DNA from: Microvelia longipes
Taxonomy: Eukaryota; Arthropoda; Insecta; Hemiptera; Veliidae
NCBI GenBank assembly: GCA_018340805.1
Contig: JACMZG010001863.1
Location: forward strand, 58,276,477-58,340,476
Length of the DNA stretch: 64,000 nt
Reading direction: 5' to 3'
In this document: piece after piece, positions 61,816 to 64,000 of the stretch
Layout: each line of letters opens with the position of its first letter
Numbering within the stretch: the first letter of the stretch is position 1
Translations under genes and position numbers: made by a program
The notes under the pieces: generated by a model
What the model was told of the DNA's origin: nothing
Database searches by the model: none
What the model saw: the letters and a program-made list of their open reading frames with translations, nothing else

Positions 61816-62744
61816 CTGGTAATCTCTACCACCATTTCCCCGAATTTACTTTTTGTAGAAAGTATATCGGGGAAAGTTCATTAATATAGTTTTGCTAAAG
61901 CCATAAAAAGATAAAGTAAAATTTGTAACATGCGTAACTCTTTTTGAGTTTCCGGGTGACTTACCGTCAGCGTAGCCGTCTCGTGTTTGTTAACCTGCGT
62001 CAATAATAGCCAATCGTATTTCATTTTAAAATATTGCCATAAACATGTTTTTTAGGGGAGATAACCAAAATTAGAATGGAAAACCCTCTTAAAAATCTTT
62101 TATACTAGTTTGATAAAACAGCGAAAAAGTAGAGTTAATATTGCAAACATTCCTTCAATCACGTTTCGTAACCACATATATCGCACCAAATATATAAAAA
62201 TTGGAAAAACGGGAAGTTAAAAAGAGTTTTGAACCTCTTGAAGTATCCTGTCTATTTCAGATATGAATAATGAATACGTTTGTAGTTTTAGCAAAATTTT
62301 TGTTATTGATGCTTTTGAAGTGTTTGGATGAGTTGAGAGCATCAAGTGCGTCGTGCAGTCCAAAGGGAACGCTCTCAGATTCATATATGCCTATTCAACT
62401 CGAAACCAGTCCTCAAAGCATATTACTTCATAACCTTTATATCCAATTATGTTTTGAAGAACGTAGATATGTTCAATGGTATTACCTAAAAAATATGAAA
62501 CGTTTTTGTGTTTTAAAAGCGTCAAACCAGATATTGGTTTTTTTTTAATTAATCGATGGTTAGATATTACTTTGGATATTTGTTTCTGTCATAACTATGC
62601 AAAAACTATTTTTTATAAATTTAATTTAGTCACGGAATTTATTGTTATTTATTTTTTTGTTTATTTATTTTTTTTTGTTATTTATTTTGTTATTTATCGC
62701 AGAGCTTGGCACAGGAAGAGGGAAACTTATGTGTTTAAATACTA

Positions 62745-62882
62745 GCACACCATGTGCCGTCAAAGTGAGACGAAAAGTTACAGTTCGGAATGGGATTCGA
62801 ACCCCAGCCGAATCTGGTGTTGCTGTTTAGTTGAAAATTTGTGAAGCCAAGCGCTTTAGACCCCTCGATCATTTCAAACCCT
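62745..62882 (-). mobile_element. tRNA-derived SINE remnant
   Basis: The minus strand shows GATCGAGGGGTCTAAAGCGC as an A-box region and GGGGTTCGAATCCC as a strong B box. It is related to 32545-32690 through CACACCATGTGC. Confidence 0.7.
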
Positions 62883-62929
62883 TTATTGACATTTATTTGT
62901 AATGCTGTAATTAAAATAGGCTTTTAACA

Positions 62930-63140
62930 TGTGTATGGGAGCCATGGCACTACAGCCCGTACCTTAACATGTGTCTGGGAGCCATGGCACTACAGCCCGT
63001 ATGTGTATGGAGCCATGGCACTACAGCCGTACCTTAACATTGTATGGGAGCCATGGCACTACAGCCGTACCATGGGAGCCATGGCATACAGCCCGTACCT
63101 TAACATGTGTATGGGAGCCATGGTACTACAGCACGTACGT
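62930..63140. repeat. about 40-bp tandem repeat, 6 copies
   Basis: The unit contains GGGAGCCATGGCACTACAGC and CCGTACCTTAACATGTGTAT. Individual copies carry one-base losses, and two units are shortened. Confidence 0.92.
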
Positions 63141-63231
63141 TTATGATATGAGATCATTTCTAATGTTTAATGTGGTGATAAAACGAACAAAATTTTGTAT
63201 AACTATGCAGGAAAATAAAGTATTACTAACT

Positions 63232-63582
63232 ATATCATGTGATACTACCGAGTTTTGCAAAACATGAACAGTTGACACAATATAATTGTGCGAGAGACAC
63301 CAAGGAAATGTAACAAGCAAAATGCAATGTTACATCTGGAACTGTTCCATCATTTGACATTCGTCATCATTGATGGCTCGACATAATGTCATGTTCCACT
63401 CTGTTTTGTTACGTCTAACTCATCAAGGCGCCGATAGAGCCTGGACTCACTCTTACCTTCGATTAATTCCAAAGAATATAATGTGAAGCATTTTGCTTGT
63501 TACATTTCCTAGGTGTCTCTCGCACAATTATATTGTGTCAACTGTTCATGTTTTGCAAAACTCGGTAGTATCAAATGATATA
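63232..63582 (-). mobile_element. hammerhead-bearing element, copy 2 (internally deleted)
   Basis: Arms start near ATATCATGTGATACTACCGA and include TTTTGCAAAACATGAACAGT and the CACAATATAATTGTG block, mirrored at 63500-63582. The ribozyme region at 63399-63439 on the minus strand has lost core bases (TTGATGA and AAAA in place of CTGATGA and GAAA). Confidence 0.85.
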
Positions 63583-63860
63583 TGTTTTGCTTGCCATGCA
63601 TGATGGCGGTAAGAGAGCACCGCTCGTCTCTGGTAAGTACTTCACATTATATTCTTCGGAATTAATTGAAGGTCAGAGTGAGTTCAGGCTCTGTCGGCGC
63701 CCTGATGAGTTAGATGTAACGAAACAGAGTGGGGCATGACATTATGTCGAGCCATCAATGATGACGAATGTCGAATGATGGAACAGCTCCCAGATGTAGC
63801 ATTGCATTTTGCTGGTTACATTTCCTTGGTGTCTCTCTCACAATTATATTGTATCACTAA
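63583..63860 (+). mobile_element. hammerhead-bearing element, copy 3 (5' end missing)
   Basis: Opposite orientation to 57378-57716 and nearly identical from TTTTGCTTGCCATGCATGAT on; it ends with GGTGTCTCTCTCACAATTAT near 63850. It directly abuts copy 2, sharing the boundary near 63582. Confidence 0.85.
63689..63729 (+). ncRNA. hammerhead ribozyme candidate, type III topology
   Basis: CTCTGT (63689-63694) pairs with ACAGAG (63724-63729). C at 63695 is the expected cleavage nucleotide, GGCGCC (63696-63701) is stem I, CTGATGA is 63702-63708, GTTA and TAAC form stem II around GATG, and GAAA is 63721-63724. All conserved core positions are present. The loop differs from the 57509 copy (GATG against GACG). 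Confidence 0.72.
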
Positions 63861-63885
63861 CTAGTTTAAAATTTTTCTTCCGAGT

Positions 63886-64000
63886 CAAAGAGACTAAAAC
63901 TATTAGAGGGAGAATACAACAGCTTTCATCATTCCTTGGGTTGCTTGTAGGTGCCGTAACGGTACATTGGTGACGACATTTTTTTATTTTTCCTAATAAT
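63886..64000 (+). mobile_element. hAT-like MITE, left end, cut by the window edge
   Basis: CAAAGAGACTAAAACTATTA begins at 63886 and continues like 23296-23400 through TTCCTTGGGT and GTGCC(G/C)TAACGGTA. The right end is outside the window. Confidence 0.88.

Overview
The window is AT-rich animal nuclear DNA, most likely from an insect. Genes are split by GT-AG introns of up to about 13 kb, intergenic DNA is packed with inverted-repeat elements, LINE fragments, tRNA-derived SINEs and satellites, and a gap of exactly 1000 N lies at 42060-43059. Homology suggests an insect, but I cannot name the species. Many one-base differences between satellite copies suggest a long-read assembly with some uncorrected indels. 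No virus, CRISPR array, rRNA or intact tRNA gene was seen. Layout: (1) 530-2010 holds the last two coding exons (+) of a gene I do not recognise. (2) 5455-27934 (-) is an eight-exon VPS72/YL1 gene, a histone H2A.Z chaperone subunit of SWR1/SRCAP and TIP60-type complexes. All exon phases agree and give 431 codons. Two further minus-strand exons at 19442-20983 encode an acidic tail and lie inside VPS72 intron 3. (3) 28475-40318 (+) holds nine exons of an RBM28/Nop4-like nucleolar RNA-binding protein. Its start is 540 bp from the VPS72 start, so the two genes are divergent and probably share a promoter. The RBM28 3' end is not visible and may lie in or beyond the gap. (4) 54588-56807 (+) holds the first exons of a Na+/K+-ATPase beta subunit (nervana family). 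Its ectodomain exons are not seen.

Mobile and repeated DNA dominates the rest. There are four reverse-transcriptase LINE remnants and one C-terminal zinc-finger fragment. There is one intact SINE with a 15-bp target-site duplication, two hAT-like MITEs with 8-bp duplications, a 923-bp TIR element with a 6-bp duplication, several foldback elements, a 1.76-kb palindrome at 47779-49539, and about ten tandem arrays with units from 20 to 85 bp. Five long (AT)n tracts are also present.

The most striking signal is a hammerhead ribozyme fold carried by an inverted-repeat element family. Two copies (63689-63729 on + and 57509-57549 on -) keep the complete catalytic core, a 6-bp stem III, a 4-bp stem II and the UC cleavage site. 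Stem I is reduced to the self-complementary GGCGCC, which could only pair well between two molecules. A SINE 3' end and several foldback elements in RBM28 introns carry related but decayed hammerhead-like motifs. The genes look like ordinary housekeeping loci (chromatin, ribosome biogenesis, ion transport), and the element layer is the unusual part.
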